Shown here: positions 27,590-36,447 of the stretch, in pieces
Layout of the letters: the number at the start of each line of letters is the position of its first letter
Position numbering within the stretch: position 1 is the stretch's first letter
Source of the DNA: Vicinamibacteria bacterium
GTDB lineage: Bacteria; Acidobacteriota; Vicinamibacteria; Fen-336
Reading direction: 5' to 3'
Assembly: GCA_025994075.1 (NCBI GenBank)
Contig: JAMQGV010000048.1
Span: 64,001 to 128,000 of the forward strand
DNA: 64,000 nt
Notes under the pieces: model-generated
Databases searched by the model: none
Seen by the model: the letters and a program-made list of their open reading frames with translations, nothing else
Told to the model about the DNA's origin: nothing
Position numbers and translations under genes: made by a program

Positions 27590-28236
27590 TGCTCGCGCCC
27601 TCGATCCTGTCCGCGGACTTCGCCCGGCTCGGCGACGCCGTGGCAGCAGTCGCCCGCGGCGGCGCCGACCTCGTCCACGTCGACGTGATGGACGGCCACT
27701 TCGTGCCCAACCTGACGATCGGACCCGACGTCGTCCGCGCGCTGCGCCGCTGCACCGACGTGCCGCTCGACGTGCACCTGATGATCGAGCACGCCGACCG
27801 CTGGCTCGATCACTACGTGGACGCCGGCGCCGCCTGGGTCAGCGTGCACGTCGAAGCGGTGCCCCACCTGCACCGCGCGATCTCGCACCTGCGGGCGCGG
27901 GGAGCGCGGCCGGGCGCGGTGCTCAACCCGGCGACGCCGCTGTCGACGCTCGAGGAGATCCTGCCCGAGCTCCACCACGTGCTGCTGATGTCGGTCAACC
28001 CCGGCTTCGGCGGCCAGAAGTTCATCAAGTCGACGCTCGACAAGATCCGGCGGCTGCGGGCGCTGGTCCGCGAGCGCGGCCTGTCGACGCTGATCGAGGT
28101 CGACGGCGGCGTCGGCCCCGGCAACGCGCGCGCGCTGCTCGAGGCCGGCGCGGACGTGCTGGTCGCGGGCAACGCGGTGTTCGCCGGCGGCGACCCCGAG
28201 CAGGGCGTGCGGGCGCTGCGGGCGGCCTGCGCGTGA
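27589..28236 (+). CDS. rpe: Ribulose-phosphate 3-epimerase
   Basis: 215 residues from the ATG at 27589; a GTG directly before it is also possible. It interconverts ribulose-5-phosphate and xylulose-5-phosphate in the pentose phosphate pathway. The TIM-barrel signatures are LAPSILSADFARLG, VHVDVMDGHFVPNLTIGP (metal His and catalytic Asp), DVHLMIEHADRW, MSVNPGFGGQKFI and EVDGGVGPGNA (second catalytic Asp). It is coupled at both ends by overlaps. Confidence 0.97.
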   Translation: MLAPSILSADFARLGDAVAAVARGGADLVHVDVMDGHFVPNLTIGPDVVRALRRCTDVPLDVHLMIEHADRWLDHYVDAGAAWVSVHVEAVPHLHRAISHLRARGARPGAVLNPATPLSTLEEILPELHHVLLMSVNPGFGGQKFIKSTLDKIRRLRALVRERGLSTLIEVDGGVGPGNARALLEAGADVLVAGNAVFAGGDPEQGVRALRAACA

Positions 28237-28634
28237 GCGGGAAGACCTCGACCTCGGAGCTGCGCGTGCGCTACGCCGAAACCGACCAGATGGGAGTCGC
28301 CTGGCACGGCGAGTACCTCGCGTGGTTCGAGGTCGCCCGCACCGACCTGCTGCGCGGCTTCGGCACCACCTACCGGGAAATGGAGGCCCAGGGCTTGAGA
28401 CTGCCCGTGATCGCCGCCGAGGCGCGCTACCTGCGCCCCGCGCGCTACGACGACCTGCTTCAGGTGACGGCCCGCATCGCGCGAATGACGCGGGTGCGGA
28501 TGGCGTTCGACTACGAGGTCCGCCGCGAAGGCCAGGAGGAACTGCTGGCGACCGGCCGCACCGAGCACGCCGTGGTCGATCTCCGCGGGCGGCCCTGCCG
28601 GTTGCCCGACTCCCTGCGCCAGGTGCTCGCGTGA
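28233..28634 (+). CDS. ybgC: Acyl-CoA thioesterase, YbgC family (hot-dog fold)
   Basis: 133 residues from a GTG overlapping the rpe stop. YbgC proteins hydrolyse short acyl-CoA or acyl-ACP thioesters and are often linked to the Tol-Pal envelope system. The motif YAETDQMGVAWHGEYLAWFE (about 13-32) has the catalytic Asp of ETDQMG and the following His of WHGEY. The rest is the alternating strand pattern of a hot-dog domain. It overlaps the epimerase gene by 4 bases. Confidence 0.9.
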   Translation: MSGKTSTSELRVRYAETDQMGVAWHGEYLAWFEVARTDLLRGFGTTYREMEAQGLRLPVIAAEARYLRPARYDDLLQVTARIARMTRVRMAFDYEVRREGQEELLATGRTEHAVVDLRGRPCRLPDSLRQVLA

Positions 28635-29569
28635 AGGCGCTGGTCACCGGCGCGGCCGGCTTCATCGGCTCGACGCTCTGCGAGCGGCTGCTGGCCGAGG
28701 GATGGAGCGTCCGCGCCGTCGACGGCTTCGTCGACTACTACCCGCGCGCGGTCAAGGAGACGAACCTCGCCCGCAGCCGCGAGCGCGCCGGCTTCGAGTT
28801 CCACGAGGGCCTGCTGCAGGACCTCGACCTGCGCCCGCTGCTGGGCGGCGTCGACGTCGTCTTCCACCTGGCCGCCCAGGCCGGCGTGCGCGCGTCGTGG
28901 GGCCGCGACTTCCGCCTCTACACCGACCACAACGTGCTCGGCACCCAGGTGCTGCTCGAGGCCGCGCTGCAGGCGGGGCGGCCGCGGGTGGTGTACGCGT
29001 CGTCGTCTTCGGTCTACGGGGACGCGCCGAGCCTGCCGCTGCGCGAGGACGGCCACTGCCACCCCGTGTCGCCCTACGGCGTCACCAAGCTCGCTGCCGA
29101 GCACCTCGTCCAGCTCTACAACCGCAACCACGGGCTGCACGTCACCAGCCTGCGTTTCTTCACCGTCTACGGCCCGCGCCAGCGGCCCGACATGGCTTTC
29201 CACCGGTTCCTGAAGGCGGCCCGCGACGGCGCCCCGATCCGCGTCTACGGCGACGGCAGCCAGACCCGCGACTTCACGTTCGTCGACGACATCGTGACGG
29301 CGCTGGTGCGGGCGGCGGCGGACGGCCGCGCCGGCGGGGTGTACAACGTCGGCGGCGGCCAGCGGGTGGCGCTGCTGGACGTGATCCGCACCATCGAGCG
29401 GGTCAGCGGCCGCAAGATCGAGACGATCCACGAGGAGGCCCAGAAGGGCGACATGCGCGACACCTTTGCCGACACCACGGCGGCCGCGGCGGACCTCGGC
29501 TTCCGCTCCACGGTCAGCCTCGAAGACGGCCTCGCCCGCGAGTGGGCGTGGATCCGGAGCCTGGCGTGA
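28631..29569 (+). CDS. NAD-dependent sugar-nucleotide epimerase/dehydratase (UDP-glucuronate 4-epimerase-like)
   Basis: 312 residues from a GTG. This is an extended SDR enzyme: the Rossmann motif TGAAGFIGS is at 6-14, the catalytic Ser lies in YASSSSVYG (about 122-130), and the pair Tyr149/Lys153 lies in SPYGVTK. FFTVYGPRQRPDMAF and the RVYGDGSQTRDFTFVDDI segment match UDP-glucuronate and UDP-glucose 4-epimerases. It likely supplies a sugar nucleotide for surface polysaccharide. Exact substrate not resolved. Confidence 0.9.
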   Translation: MKALVTGAAGFIGSTLCERLLAEGWSVRAVDGFVDYYPRAVKETNLARSRERAGFEFHEGLLQDLDLRPLLGGVDVVFHLAAQAGVRASWGRDFRLYTDHNVLGTQVLLEAALQAGRPRVVYASSSSVYGDAPSLPLREDGHCHPVSPYGVTKLAAEHLVQLYNRNHGLHVTSLRFFTVYGPRQRPDMAFHRFLKAARDGAPIRVYGDGSQTRDFTFVDDIVTALVRAAADGRAGGVYNVGGGQRVALLDVIRTIERVSGRKIETIHEEAQKGDMRDTFADTTAAAADLGFRSTVSLEDGLAREWAWIRSLA

Positions 29570-30411
29570 AGCGGCTGGCGGCGGCTCTCGCCCTGCTGGC
29601 GCTGGCGGGCTGCGGCTCGGGCGGGCCGGTCGACATCGCGACGCTGGCCAGCAACTCGGCCCAGGTCGTCTGGGAGGCCGGCCAGAAGGCCGCCGAGAAG
29701 AAGCAGTGGGACGCCGCGCGCCAGCACTTCCGGCGCATCATCGACGGCTTCCCGCAGAGCGAGCTCGTGCCGCAGGCCCGGCTGGCGCTCGGCGACAGCT
29801 ACTTCAAGGAGGGCGGCACGGCCAACTGGATCCTCGCGGCGGGCGCGTTCCGGGAGTTCCTCACGTTCTATCCCTCCCACCCGCGCTCGGACTACGCGCA
29901 GTTCATGTCGGCGGAGAGCCACTTCAAGCAGAAGAACCCGCCCGATCGGGACCAGACCGCCACGATCAGCGCGCTCGAGGAGTTCGACCGGCTGCTCGAG
30001 CTGTTCCCCGACTCGCTCCACGTCGAGACGGCTCGCCAGCGCATCATGGAGTGCCGCCAGAGCCTCGCGCGGGCCGAGTTCGTCGCCGGCTGGTTCTACC
30101 AGAAGACGCGCCAAGCCTGCCGGGCGGCGATCCAGCGCTACGAGTACCTGCTGAAGGAGTACCCGGACTTCGCGGGCGTCGACGAGACGCTGCTCCGCCT
30201 CGCCCAGTGCCTGGCCCTCGAGTCGCGCCCGGCGGAGGCGCTGCCTCACCTGGCCCGCCTGGAGGAGGAGTTCCCGGACTCGCGCTTCGCCGCCGAAGGT
30301 CGCACTCTTTCGCAAACCCTGAAGGCCGCGCCTCCGGCCCCGGTCCCGGCCGCCTCCCCGGCGCCCAGCCCCAGCCCCGCGCCCGGGGCTCAAGGAACAC
30401 TTGAGCCGTGA
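29566..30411 (+). CDS. bamD: Outer membrane assembly lipoprotein BamD (YfiO)
   Basis: 281 residues from a GTG. The lipoprotein signal ends in ALAGC (Cys16). TPR-like repeats then cover about 30-245, with the family pattern W-AA-QHFRRIIDGFPQSELVPQA and SALEEFDRLLELFPDS. BamD helps insert beta-barrel proteins in the outer membrane. A Pro/Ala-rich tail (PVPAASPAPSPSPAPG) after about 255 is an extension not found in the enterobacterial protein. It is the last gene of the run that starts at aroC. Confidence 0.85.
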   Translation: MKRLAAALALLALAGCGSGGPVDIATLASNSAQVVWEAGQKAAEKKQWDAARQHFRRIIDGFPQSELVPQARLALGDSYFKEGGTANWILAAGAFREFLTFYPSHPRSDYAQFMSAESHFKQKNPPDRDQTATISALEEFDRLLELFPDSLHVETARQRIMECRQSLARAEFVAGWFYQKTRQACRAAIQRYEYLLKEYPDFAGVDETLLRLAQCLALESRPAEALPHLARLEEEFPDSRFAAEGRTLSQTLKAAPPAPVPAASPAPSPSPAPGAQGTLEP

Positions 30412-30422
30412 GCAAAAACCCC

Positions 30423-30452
30423 TTGACCTCTCGTTCCTTTTCCTGCTAGCGT
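30423..30452 (+). promoter_or_regulatory. Predicted promoter of the LysM protein gene
   Basis: TTGACC (30423-30428) and the extended -10 TGCTAGCGT (TG 30444-30445, TAGCGT 30447-30452) are 18 bases apart. It gives a leader of about 100 bases before the GTG at 30560, which has its own AGGAGGT site. Confidence 0.55.
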
Positions 30453-30559
30453 CGCGCCAACTCTCGGTGCGAGCTTCGGGCGGATCACGGGCGGCGACCG
30501 TTCCGCGACCGAGGCGAGCCGGGAGCGAGGACGGCAACCAGGCCGTCAGGAGGTAGGCT

Positions 30560-31675
30560 GTGAGGTCCAATCGCAACGCGTTGCTCTGCGGCGCCGCCCT
30601 CGTCCTGGCCGCCGGGTTCGCCCAGGCCCAGGAGCCCGAGGCCGCCGCGCCCGCCGCTGCCAAGGTGGGACCGGCCACGATCGCGCCCCACTGGTCGAAG
30701 TACACCTACCCCGAGAGCGTCGCCGAGGGGGCGGCCTACCACCTGATCGAGAAGGGCGACACCCTCTGGGATCTGGCGAACCGCTACCTCGGCAGCCCGT
30801 ACCTCTGGCCCCAGATCTGGGACCAGAACAAGTACATCACCGACGCGCACTGGATCTACCCCGGGGACCCGCTGCTGCTCCCCGCGCTCGACGTCGTCGC
30901 GGGCTCCGCCGGCCAGGGCGGCGAGGGGATGGACGAGGACGAGGACGAGCAGGCGCCTGCCGTCGAGGCCGCTCCCGAAACCGTGCTCTACCCCATCTCC
31001 GAGGAGTTCTCGATCTTCTGTGCCGGTGGCCTGTCCACCGCGGCCGAAGACCAGGGCTTCACGGTCCTCGGCTCCGAAGAGACGCGGGCCCGCATGACCT
31101 TCGCGGATCGCGACATCGTCTACGTGAACAAGGGCGCCGCTGCCGGCGTGCGCGCGGGCGACGTCTACTCGATCCACCGGCCGGGCACGAAGGTGATGCA
31201 CCCGAAGACGGGCAAGCTGTTCGGGACCCGCATCGACAACATCGGCCGCCTGCGCGTGATCCTGGTCCAGGAGCGCTCGGCGACCGCCGTCATCGAGGCC
31301 GCCTGTCAGGAAGTCCAGATCGGCGACTACCTCAAGCCAAACGAGCCGATCAACGTGCCGCTGGCCGTGCGCCGCGATCCGGCCGACCGCATGACGCCCC
31401 CGTCCGGCAAGGCCGACGGCTACGTGGTCGAGATCGGCCTCGGCGGCGTGGCCGCCGCAACGGGCAACATGGTCACGATCGACATGGGCTCGGCGGCCGG
31501 CGTGGCCCCGGGCAACCTGCTCGTCGCGTACCGCCTGACCCACCCCGGCGACGCGAGCCAGCGCTACGTGCTGGGCGAGGTCGCGGTGGTCGCCGTGCGC
31601 GAGAAGAGCGCCACGGCCAAGGTCGTCTACTCCACCGACGTCATCGAGGCCGGCGACCGGGTCGAGCTCCGCTAG
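30560..31675 (+). CDS. Secreted LysM-domain protein
   Basis: 371 residues from a GTG preceded by AGGAGGT. A signal peptide ends at AQA (about 24). The LysM peptidoglycan-binding module is at about 59-107, with the classical EKGDTLWDLANRYLGSPYLWPQIWDQNK core and IYPGD (cited in part). An acidic linker MDEDEDEQ follows. The C-terminal two thirds has repeated beta-rich segments (DIVYVNKGAAAGVRAGDVYSI and VTIDMGSAAGVAPGNLL), a tandem of similar units I cannot name. It probably sits in the periplasm on the cell wall. It has its own promoter and terminator, so it is a single-gene unit. Confidence 0.88.
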   Translation: MRSNRNALLCGAALVLAAGFAQAQEPEAAAPAAAKVGPATIAPHWSKYTYPESVAEGAAYHLIEKGDTLWDLANRYLGSPYLWPQIWDQNKYITDAHWIYPGDPLLLPALDVVAGSAGQGGEGMDEDEDEQAPAVEAAPETVLYPISEEFSIFCAGGLSTAAEDQGFTVLGSEETRARMTFADRDIVYVNKGAAAGVRAGDVYSIHRPGTKVMHPKTGKLFGTRIDNIGRLRVILVQERSATAVIEAACQEVQIGDYLKPNEPINVPLAVRRDPADRMTPPSGKADGYVVEIGLGGVAAATGNMVTIDMGSAAGVAPGNLLVAYRLTHPGDASQRYVLGEVAVVAVREKSATAKVVYSTDVIEAGDRVELR

Positions 31676-31697
31676 AACGCCCCGTTCCCGGGCCTCC

Positions 31698-31738
31698 GCG
31701 GCCTCGATCCCCCGAGGGATCGAGGCCGCAAGTCTTTT
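31698..31738 (+). terminator. Strong intrinsic terminator after the LysM gene
   Basis: GCGGCCTCGATCCC (31698-31711) pairs perfectly with GGGATCGAGGCCGC (31716-31729) around a 4-base loop. It is followed by AAGTCTTTT. A 14-base perfect stem plus T-run is a textbook intrinsic terminator. Confidence 0.9.
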
Positions 31739-31747
31739 GGAGGCGGC

Positions 31748-32296
31748 TCAGCGCGGCGAACCCCACAGCGCTTCGCGCCCGTGGCGCACGAAGTAGTCGA
31801 TCCCCGACCAGGTCGCGATCGCCACCACCACCCACAGCGCCACGGTTCCGAGCGGCAGCAGCAACGGGAACTCGAGGGCCAGGATCAGGAGCGAGATCGC
31901 CACCACCTGGGCCACCATCTTCGACTTGCCGAGCCCCGAGGCCGCGATCACCATGCCCCTGCCGGTCGCCAGCGTGCGCAACCAGGTCACCGCGAACTCG
32001 CGGCCGATCACGATCACGGCCATCCAGGCGGGCACGCTGCCAAGTTCGACGAGCGCGATCAAGGCCGCCGACGTCAGCAGCTTGTCCGCGATCGGGTCGA
32101 GCAGGATGCCGAGCTTCGTGACCTGGTTGCGCCGGCGGGCGAGGTAGCCGTCGAGCCAGTCGGTCAGCACGGCGACGCCGAACACGACGGCGCCGGCCAG
32201 GGTGCCGTGCGGCGTCCGGGTCAGCAGCAGCGCGACCAGCAACGGCACCAGGAAGATGCGCAGCAGGGTCAGCGCCACCGGCAGGTTCACGGCCAT
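31748..32296 (-). CDS. pgsA: CDP-diacylglycerol-glycerol-3-phosphate 3-phosphatidyltransferase
   Basis: 182 residues, multi-pass membrane enzyme. It makes phosphatidylglycerol phosphate from CDP-diacylglycerol and glycerol-3-phosphate. The CDP-alcohol phosphotransferase signature D-x2-DG-x-AR-x8-G-x3-D-x3-D is present: DWLDGYLARRRNQVTKLGILLDPIADK (about 49-75, cited in part). MAVNLPVALTLLRIFLVPLL is the usual N-terminus. It is in the same direction as, and 32 bases after, the nucleotide-sugar dehydrogenase. Confidence 0.93.
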   Translation of the reverse strand: MAVNLPVALTLLRIFLVPLLVALLLTRTPHGTLAGAVVFGVAVLTDWLDGYLARRRNQVTKLGILLDPIADKLLTSAALIALVELGSVPAWMAVIVIGREFAVTWLRTLATGRGMVIAASGLGKSKMVAQVVAISLLILALEFPLLLPLGTVALWVVVAIATWSGIDYFVRHGREALWGSPR

Positions 32297-32328
32297 CCTC
32301 GCGCGCCTCCCGCGGGCGCCGCCCTGGC

Positions 32329-33654
32329 TCAGAGCCTGAGCAGCTTCGGCGACGTCAGTCCCCGCGTCGCGTTGCGGGTGTCGAGCACCAGCGGTGCGGC
32401 GTCCACGATCTCCGGCCAGGACAGGCCGCCGTGGTCGGTGACGATCACCACCGCGTCGCACTGGCGCACGGCCGGCATCAGCTCGGCCGAGTGCTCCGTC
32501 TGGTCCCCGAAGCGGACCGAAGGAACGAACGGATCGTGCCACAGCACCGTCGCGCCGCGCGACCGCAGGACGTTGATGATGTCGAGGGCGGGCGACTCGC
32601 GGACATCGTCGATGTCCTTCTTGTAGGCGACCCCGACGACCAGGATGCGGCTGCCGTTGACGGCCTTCTTCTGGTCGTTGAGCGCCAGCGCGACCCGCTC
32701 GCAGACGTACTCGGGCATCTCGGAGTTGATCTCCCCCGCCAGCTCGATGAAGCGCGCCCTGTAGTTGAGCGTCTTCATCTTCCACGACAGGTACAGCGGA
32801 TCGATCGGGATGCAGTGGCCGCCGAGGCCGGGCCCGGGATAGAACGGCATGAAGCCGAACGGCTTGCTGGCCGCGGCCTCGATCACCTCCCAGACGTTGA
32901 CGCCGAGGCGCTCGCACATCAGGGCGACCTCGTTGACGAGGCCGATGTTGACGCTGCGGAAGGTGTTCTCGAGCAGCTTCACCATCTCGGCCGTGCGGGT
33001 CGACGAGACCTCGATCACCGTCTCGACCGCACGCGAGTACAGGGCCTTGGCGGCCGCGGTGCACTCCGGCGTCACGCCGCCGATGATCTTGGGCGTGTTG
33101 CGGGTGTGGTACTTCGGGTTGCCGGGATCGACCCGCTCGGGCGAGAAGGCCAGGAAGAAGTCCTTCCCCGCCTTCAGCCCGCCGCGCTCGAGGATCGGCT
33201 GGATCAGCTCTTCGGTCGTGCCCGGGTAGGTCGTGCTCTCGAGCACGATCAACTGGCCGGGGCGCTGGTGCTGGGCGATCGCCTCCGAGGCGTCGACCAC
33301 CATCGACAGGTCGGGGTCCTTGGTCTTGCCCAGCGGCGTGGGCACGCAGATGATGACCGCGTCGCACTCGGCGAGGCCCGCGAAGTCCGCGCTCGCCACC
33401 AGGCGGCCGGCCTGCACGTGTTCGGCCACCCGCGCCGCCGGCACGTCCTTCACGTAGGACTCGCCCCGGTTGATCGCCGCCACCTTCTCCTCGGCGATGT
33501 CGAAGCCGCGGACCCGGAGGCCGGCCGAGGCGAACTCGACGGCCAGCGGCAGGCCCACGTAGCCGAGCCCGATGGTTCCGACCAGCGCCTCGCCGGCGGC
33601 GATTCGCGCGACCAGTGCGGCCTGCTTCTGATTGACGACCCCCGGCTCGGCCAT
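32329..33654 (-). CDS. Nucleotide-sugar dehydrogenase, UDP-N-acetyl-sugar 6-dehydrogenase (WbpA/WecC type)
   Basis: 441 residues from the ATG at 33654. It oxidises C6 of a UDP-sugar to a uronic acid in two steps with NAD. The NAD motif GTIGLGYVGLP is at 26-36, and LLENTFRSVNI (about 227-237) contains the catalytic region. The nucleophilic Cys281 sits in GLGGHCIPIDP, the form found in WbpA/WecC enzymes that act on UDP-GlcNAc or UDP-ManNAc, in contrast to GPCFPKD in UDP-glucose enzymes. It probably belongs to polysaccharide synthesis with the divergent sugar-phosphate nucleotidyltransferase and mutase. Confidence 0.93.
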   Translation of the reverse strand: MAEPGVVNQKQAALVARIAAGEALVGTIGLGYVGLPLAVEFASAGLRVRGFDIAEEKVAAINRGESYVKDVPAARVAEHVQAGRLVASADFAGLAECDAVIICVPTPLGKTKDPDLSMVVDASEAIAQHQRPGQLIVLESTTYPGTTEELIQPILERGGLKAGKDFFLAFSPERVDPGNPKYHTRNTPKIIGGVTPECTAAAKALYSRAVETVIEVSSTRTAEMVKLLENTFRSVNIGLVNEVALMCERLGVNVWEVIEAAASKPFGFMPFYPGPGLGGHCIPIDPLYLSWKMKTLNYRARFIELAGEINSEMPEYVCERVALALNDQKKAVNGSRILVVGVAYKKDIDDVRESPALDIINVLRSRGATVLWHDPFVPSVRFGDQTEHSAELMPAVRQCDAVVIVTDHGGLSWPEIVDAAPLVLDTRNATRGLTSPKLLRL

Positions 33655-33710
33655 GGCGCTGTGATCGGCTCCTCGTTGCGCCCCGCGGACCACCCGCGGC
33701 GCGGGCCGCG

Positions 33711-33740
33711 ACTATACGGAAGCGGCCCCCGCGGTGTCAA
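33711..33740 (-). promoter_or_regulatory. Consensus-like promoter of the nucleotide-sugar dehydrogenase gene
   Basis: On the minus strand TTGACA (33740-33735), 18 bases, TATAGT (33716-33711). This is the strongest consensus match in the window. The leader would be about 50 bases. Confidence 0.65.
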
Positions 33741-33807
33741 ACCCGCATCCTTGCAAGTCTCTCTCGGAACGCAAGATAGGCCGCCCGCCCGGTCCGCCGC
33801 GGGGGCC

Positions 33808-33816
33808 TGCTAAGAT
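33808..33816 (+). promoter_or_regulatory. Extended -10 element ahead of the nucleotidyltransferase gene
   Basis: TGCTAAGAT has the extended TGN and a TAAGAT -10. A start near 33823 leaves about 18 bases, holding the GGGAGG ribosome site, before the TTG at 33841. Confidence 0.45.
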
Positions 33817-33840
33817 CCCGCCTTCGTTTCGGGAGGTGCC

Positions 33841-34908
33841 TTGAAATCGGTGATCCTGGCGGGGGGCGAGGGCACGCGGCTGAGGCCGTTGACGCTGGAG
33901 CTGCCAAAGCCGGTCGTGCCGGTGCTCGACCGACCCTTCCTGCAGTACCAGCTCGACCTGCTGGCGACCGCCGGCGTGCGCGACATCGTGTTCTCGGTGG
34001 CGTACCAGCCCGACCGCGTGCGCAGCGTGTTCGGCGACGGAGCGGCGCTCGGGCGCAGCATCGTCTACGCGGTCGAGGACGTGCCGCTCGGCACCGGCGG
34101 CGCGGTGCGCAACGCCTGGCCCCACCTCGACGACGTCACCGTGGTCTTCAACGGCGACGTGCTGACCGACGTCGACCTGCCGAGGGTCGTGGCCGATCAC
34201 AAGGCGTCCGGCGCGGTCGCCACCATCGTGCTCCACCCGGTGCCCAACCCGGCCGCGTACGGGCTCGTGGAGTTCGACGGCGGCGGGCGCGTGACGCGCT
34301 TCCTCGAGAAGCCGAAGCCCGAGGAGATCACGACCGACACGATCAACGCCGGCATCTACGTGCTCGACAGCCGCGCGCTGGACCTGATCCCGCCGAACGT
34401 GAACCACTCGATCGAGCGGGGCTTCTTCCCCGCCCTGCTGCGGCGCGGCGACCTGGTCCGCGCCCACGTGCACAGCGGCTACTGGATCGACATCGGCACT
34501 CCGGAGAAGTACCTGCAGGTCCACGAGGACCTGCTCGCCGGCCGCTTCCCGCTCGCGATCGCGGCCCCCGAGCGCGGCCCCCGGGTGTTCGTCGCGGACG
34601 GGGCCCTGGTCGCGGACGGGGCCCGCCTCGAGGGCCCGTGCTACGTGGGGCCCGGGTCCCGGATCGAGGCCGGAGCGGTCGTCGGCGCCGGCGCGGTGTT
34701 GACCCGCGACGTCACGCTGGGGCCCGGGGCGCGGGTCGAGGCGAGCGTGCTGTGGGCCGGCTGCAGCCTCGGCGCGGAGTCCCGCGTGCGCGGCGCGCTG
34801 ATGGCCTCCGGCGTCGCGCTGGGCGCCCACGCCTCGGTCGGCCCCGGCTCCTGCCTCGGCCAGCAGGCCCGCATCCCCGATCACAGCCGGCTCGGCGCCG
34901 GCGCCTGA
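33841..34908 (+). CDS. Sugar-phosphate nucleotidyltransferase (mannose-1-phosphate guanylyltransferase-like)
   Basis: 355 residues from a TTG with GGGAGG just upstream. The N-terminal catalytic domain opens with VILAGGEGTRLRPLTLELPKP (partly cited; the pyrophosphorylase signature). FNGDVLTDVD carries the metal Asp and FLEKPKP follows. Residues about 255-355 are hexapeptide-like repeats (VADGARL, GPGSRIEAGAVVGAGAVL, SLGAESRV) forming a left-handed helix. This combination occurs in GDP-mannose and glucose-1-phosphate nucleotidyltransferases. The phosphomannomutase gene 7 bases downstream favours GDP-mannose. Confidence 0.9.
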   Translation: MKSVILAGGEGTRLRPLTLELPKPVVPVLDRPFLQYQLDLLATAGVRDIVFSVAYQPDRVRSVFGDGAALGRSIVYAVEDVPLGTGGAVRNAWPHLDDVTVVFNGDVLTDVDLPRVVADHKASGAVATIVLHPVPNPAAYGLVEFDGGGRVTRFLEKPKPEEITTDTINAGIYVLDSRALDLIPPNVNHSIERGFFPALLRRGDLVRAHVHSGYWIDIGTPEKYLQVHEDLLAGRFPLAIAAPERGPRVFVADGALVADGARLEGPCYVGPGSRIEAGAVVGAGAVLTRDVTLGPGARVEASVLWAGCSLGAESRVRGALMASGVALGAHASVGPGSCLGQQARIPDHSRLGAGA

Positions 34909-34915
34909 GGACGCC

Positions 34916-36265
34916 ATGAGCAACGTCGACCCCTCGATCTTCAAGGCCTACGACGTGCGCGGGATCTACCCGACGCAGATCGACGGCGCGGTCGCCCGCC
35001 GCATCGGAGCGGCCTTCGTCGACTATCTGGGCGCCAAGCGGATCGCGATCGGGCGCGACATCCGCCTGTCGTCGCCCGAGATCGCCACCGCGTTCGAGCA
35101 GGGCGCGCGGGCGCGCGGCGCGGAAGTCGCCGACATCGGCGTGGTCGGCACGGACGTCCTCTACTACTACGTCGCGCGCAACGACCTCGACGGCGGCGCG
35201 ATCATCACCGCCTCCCACAACCCGAAGGAGTACAACGGGCTCAAGATGGTGCGCCGCGGCGCGCTGGCGCTCTCCGGCGACGCGGGGATCCGCGAGATCC
35301 GCGAGGCGATCGTGGGCGGTGCCCACGCCCAGTTGCCGACGCCCGCGGGCCAGCCCACCCGCGTGGCCGACGTGCTCGAGGAGTACGCGCGGCACTGCCT
35401 GTCCTTCATCGACCCGAAGCGGGTGCCGCGGCTCAAGGTGGTGATGGACGCCGGCAACGGCATGGGCTCCGTCGCGGCGAGGCCGGTGTTCCGCGACCTG
35501 CCGCTCGAGACCGTGCCGCTGTACTTCGAGCCCGACGGGACCTTCCCCAACCACCCCGCCGACCCGCTGATCGAGGAGAACCGCCTCGAGATCATGGAGC
35601 GGGTGAAGGCCGAGGGCGCGGACCTGGGCATCGCCTGGGACGGCGACGCCGACCGCTGCTTCTTCATCGACGACACCGGCGCCTTCGTGCCGGGCGACTT
35701 CGTCACCGCCCTGCTCGGCGAGGCGTTCTGCCGCAAGGAGCCGGGGGCCCGCATCATCTACGACGTGCGCGCCTCGCGGGCGGTCGCCGATCGCGTGACT
35801 GCAGCGGGCGGCACCGCGCTGATGCACCGCGTGGGCCACGCGTTCATCAAGAAGCGGATGCGCGACGAGGGCGCGGTGTTCGGCGGCGAGGTCTCCGGCC
35901 ACTTCTACTTCCGCGAGAACTGGTTCGCCGACAACGGCATGATCCCCGCGCTGGTTCTGCTCGAGCTGCTGGGCGACGGGCAGAAGCTGTCGCAGCGCCT
36001 CGCGCCGCTGCGCGCGCGCTACCACCTCTCGGGCGAGATCAACTCGAAGGTCGCGGACGTGCCGCGGGCCCTGGCCCGGCTCGAGGAGCGCTACGCCGAC
36101 GGCAGGATCACGAAGCTGGACGGCATCTCCGTCGACTACGACGACTGGCACTTCAACGTCCGCGCCTCGAACACGGAGCCGCTGCTCCGCCTCAACCTCG
36201 AGGCCTGCGGCGACGCGGAGATGCAGCGCCGGCGCGACGAGGTCCTGGCCGTGATCCGCGGCTAG
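34916..36265 (+). CDS. Phosphomannomutase/phosphoglucomutase (AlgC-like)
   Basis: 449 residues. It interconverts hexose 6- and 1-phosphates through a phosphoserine. The opening IFKAYDVRGIYP, the active serine loop ITASHNPKEYNGLK (about 98-111), the metal loop WDGDADRCFFID (about 241-252), the sugar loop GGEVSGHFYF (about 322-331) and the phosphate-binding RASNTEPLLRLN at the C-terminus are all in place. With the upstream nucleotidyltransferase it would convert mannose-6-phosphate into GDP-mannose. Confidence 0.95.
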   Translation: MSNVDPSIFKAYDVRGIYPTQIDGAVARRIGAAFVDYLGAKRIAIGRDIRLSSPEIATAFEQGARARGAEVADIGVVGTDVLYYYVARNDLDGGAIITASHNPKEYNGLKMVRRGALALSGDAGIREIREAIVGGAHAQLPTPAGQPTRVADVLEEYARHCLSFIDPKRVPRLKVVMDAGNGMGSVAARPVFRDLPLETVPLYFEPDGTFPNHPADPLIEENRLEIMERVKAEGADLGIAWDGDADRCFFIDDTGAFVPGDFVTALLGEAFCRKEPGARIIYDVRASRAVADRVTAAGGTALMHRVGHAFIKKRMRDEGAVFGGEVSGHFYFRENWFADNGMIPALVLLELLGDGQKLSQRLAPLRARYHLSGEINSKVADVPRALARLEERYADGRITKLDGISVDYDDWHFNVRASNTEPLLRLNLEACGDAEMQRRRDEVLAVIRG

Positions 36266-36281
36266 GGGAAGCGCCGCGGCC

Positions 36282-36311
36282 TTGACCGCCGCGCGCGGCG
36301 GTCGGTATCAT
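36282..36311 (+). promoter_or_regulatory. Predicted promoter of tRNA-Gly
   Basis: TTGACC (36282-36287), 18 bases, TATCAT (36306-36311). The expected start near 36318 is 8 bases before the mature tRNA. Confidence 0.6.
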
Positions 36312-36325
36312 TTCGGTCGTCCGGG

Positions 36326-36401
36326 GCGGGCGTAGCTCAGTTGGTAGAGTACGAGCTTCCCAAGCTCGGTGTCGCGGGTTCGAACCCCGTCGCCCGCTCC
36401 A
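36326..36401 (+). tRNA. tRNA-Gly(CCC)
   Basis: 76 bases with encoded CCA. The acceptor arms GCGGGCG and CGCCCGC pair perfectly. The D arm GCTC/GAGT, anticodon arm CGAGC/GCTCG with loop TTCCCAA (anticodon CCC) and T arm GCGGG/CCCGT with TTCGAAC all fold. It reads GGG glycine codons. Confidence 0.96.
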
Positions 36402-36447
36402 AACTCTCCCCGCGCCAGGACCTTCTGAGGAGGCGAAAGAGCACGCG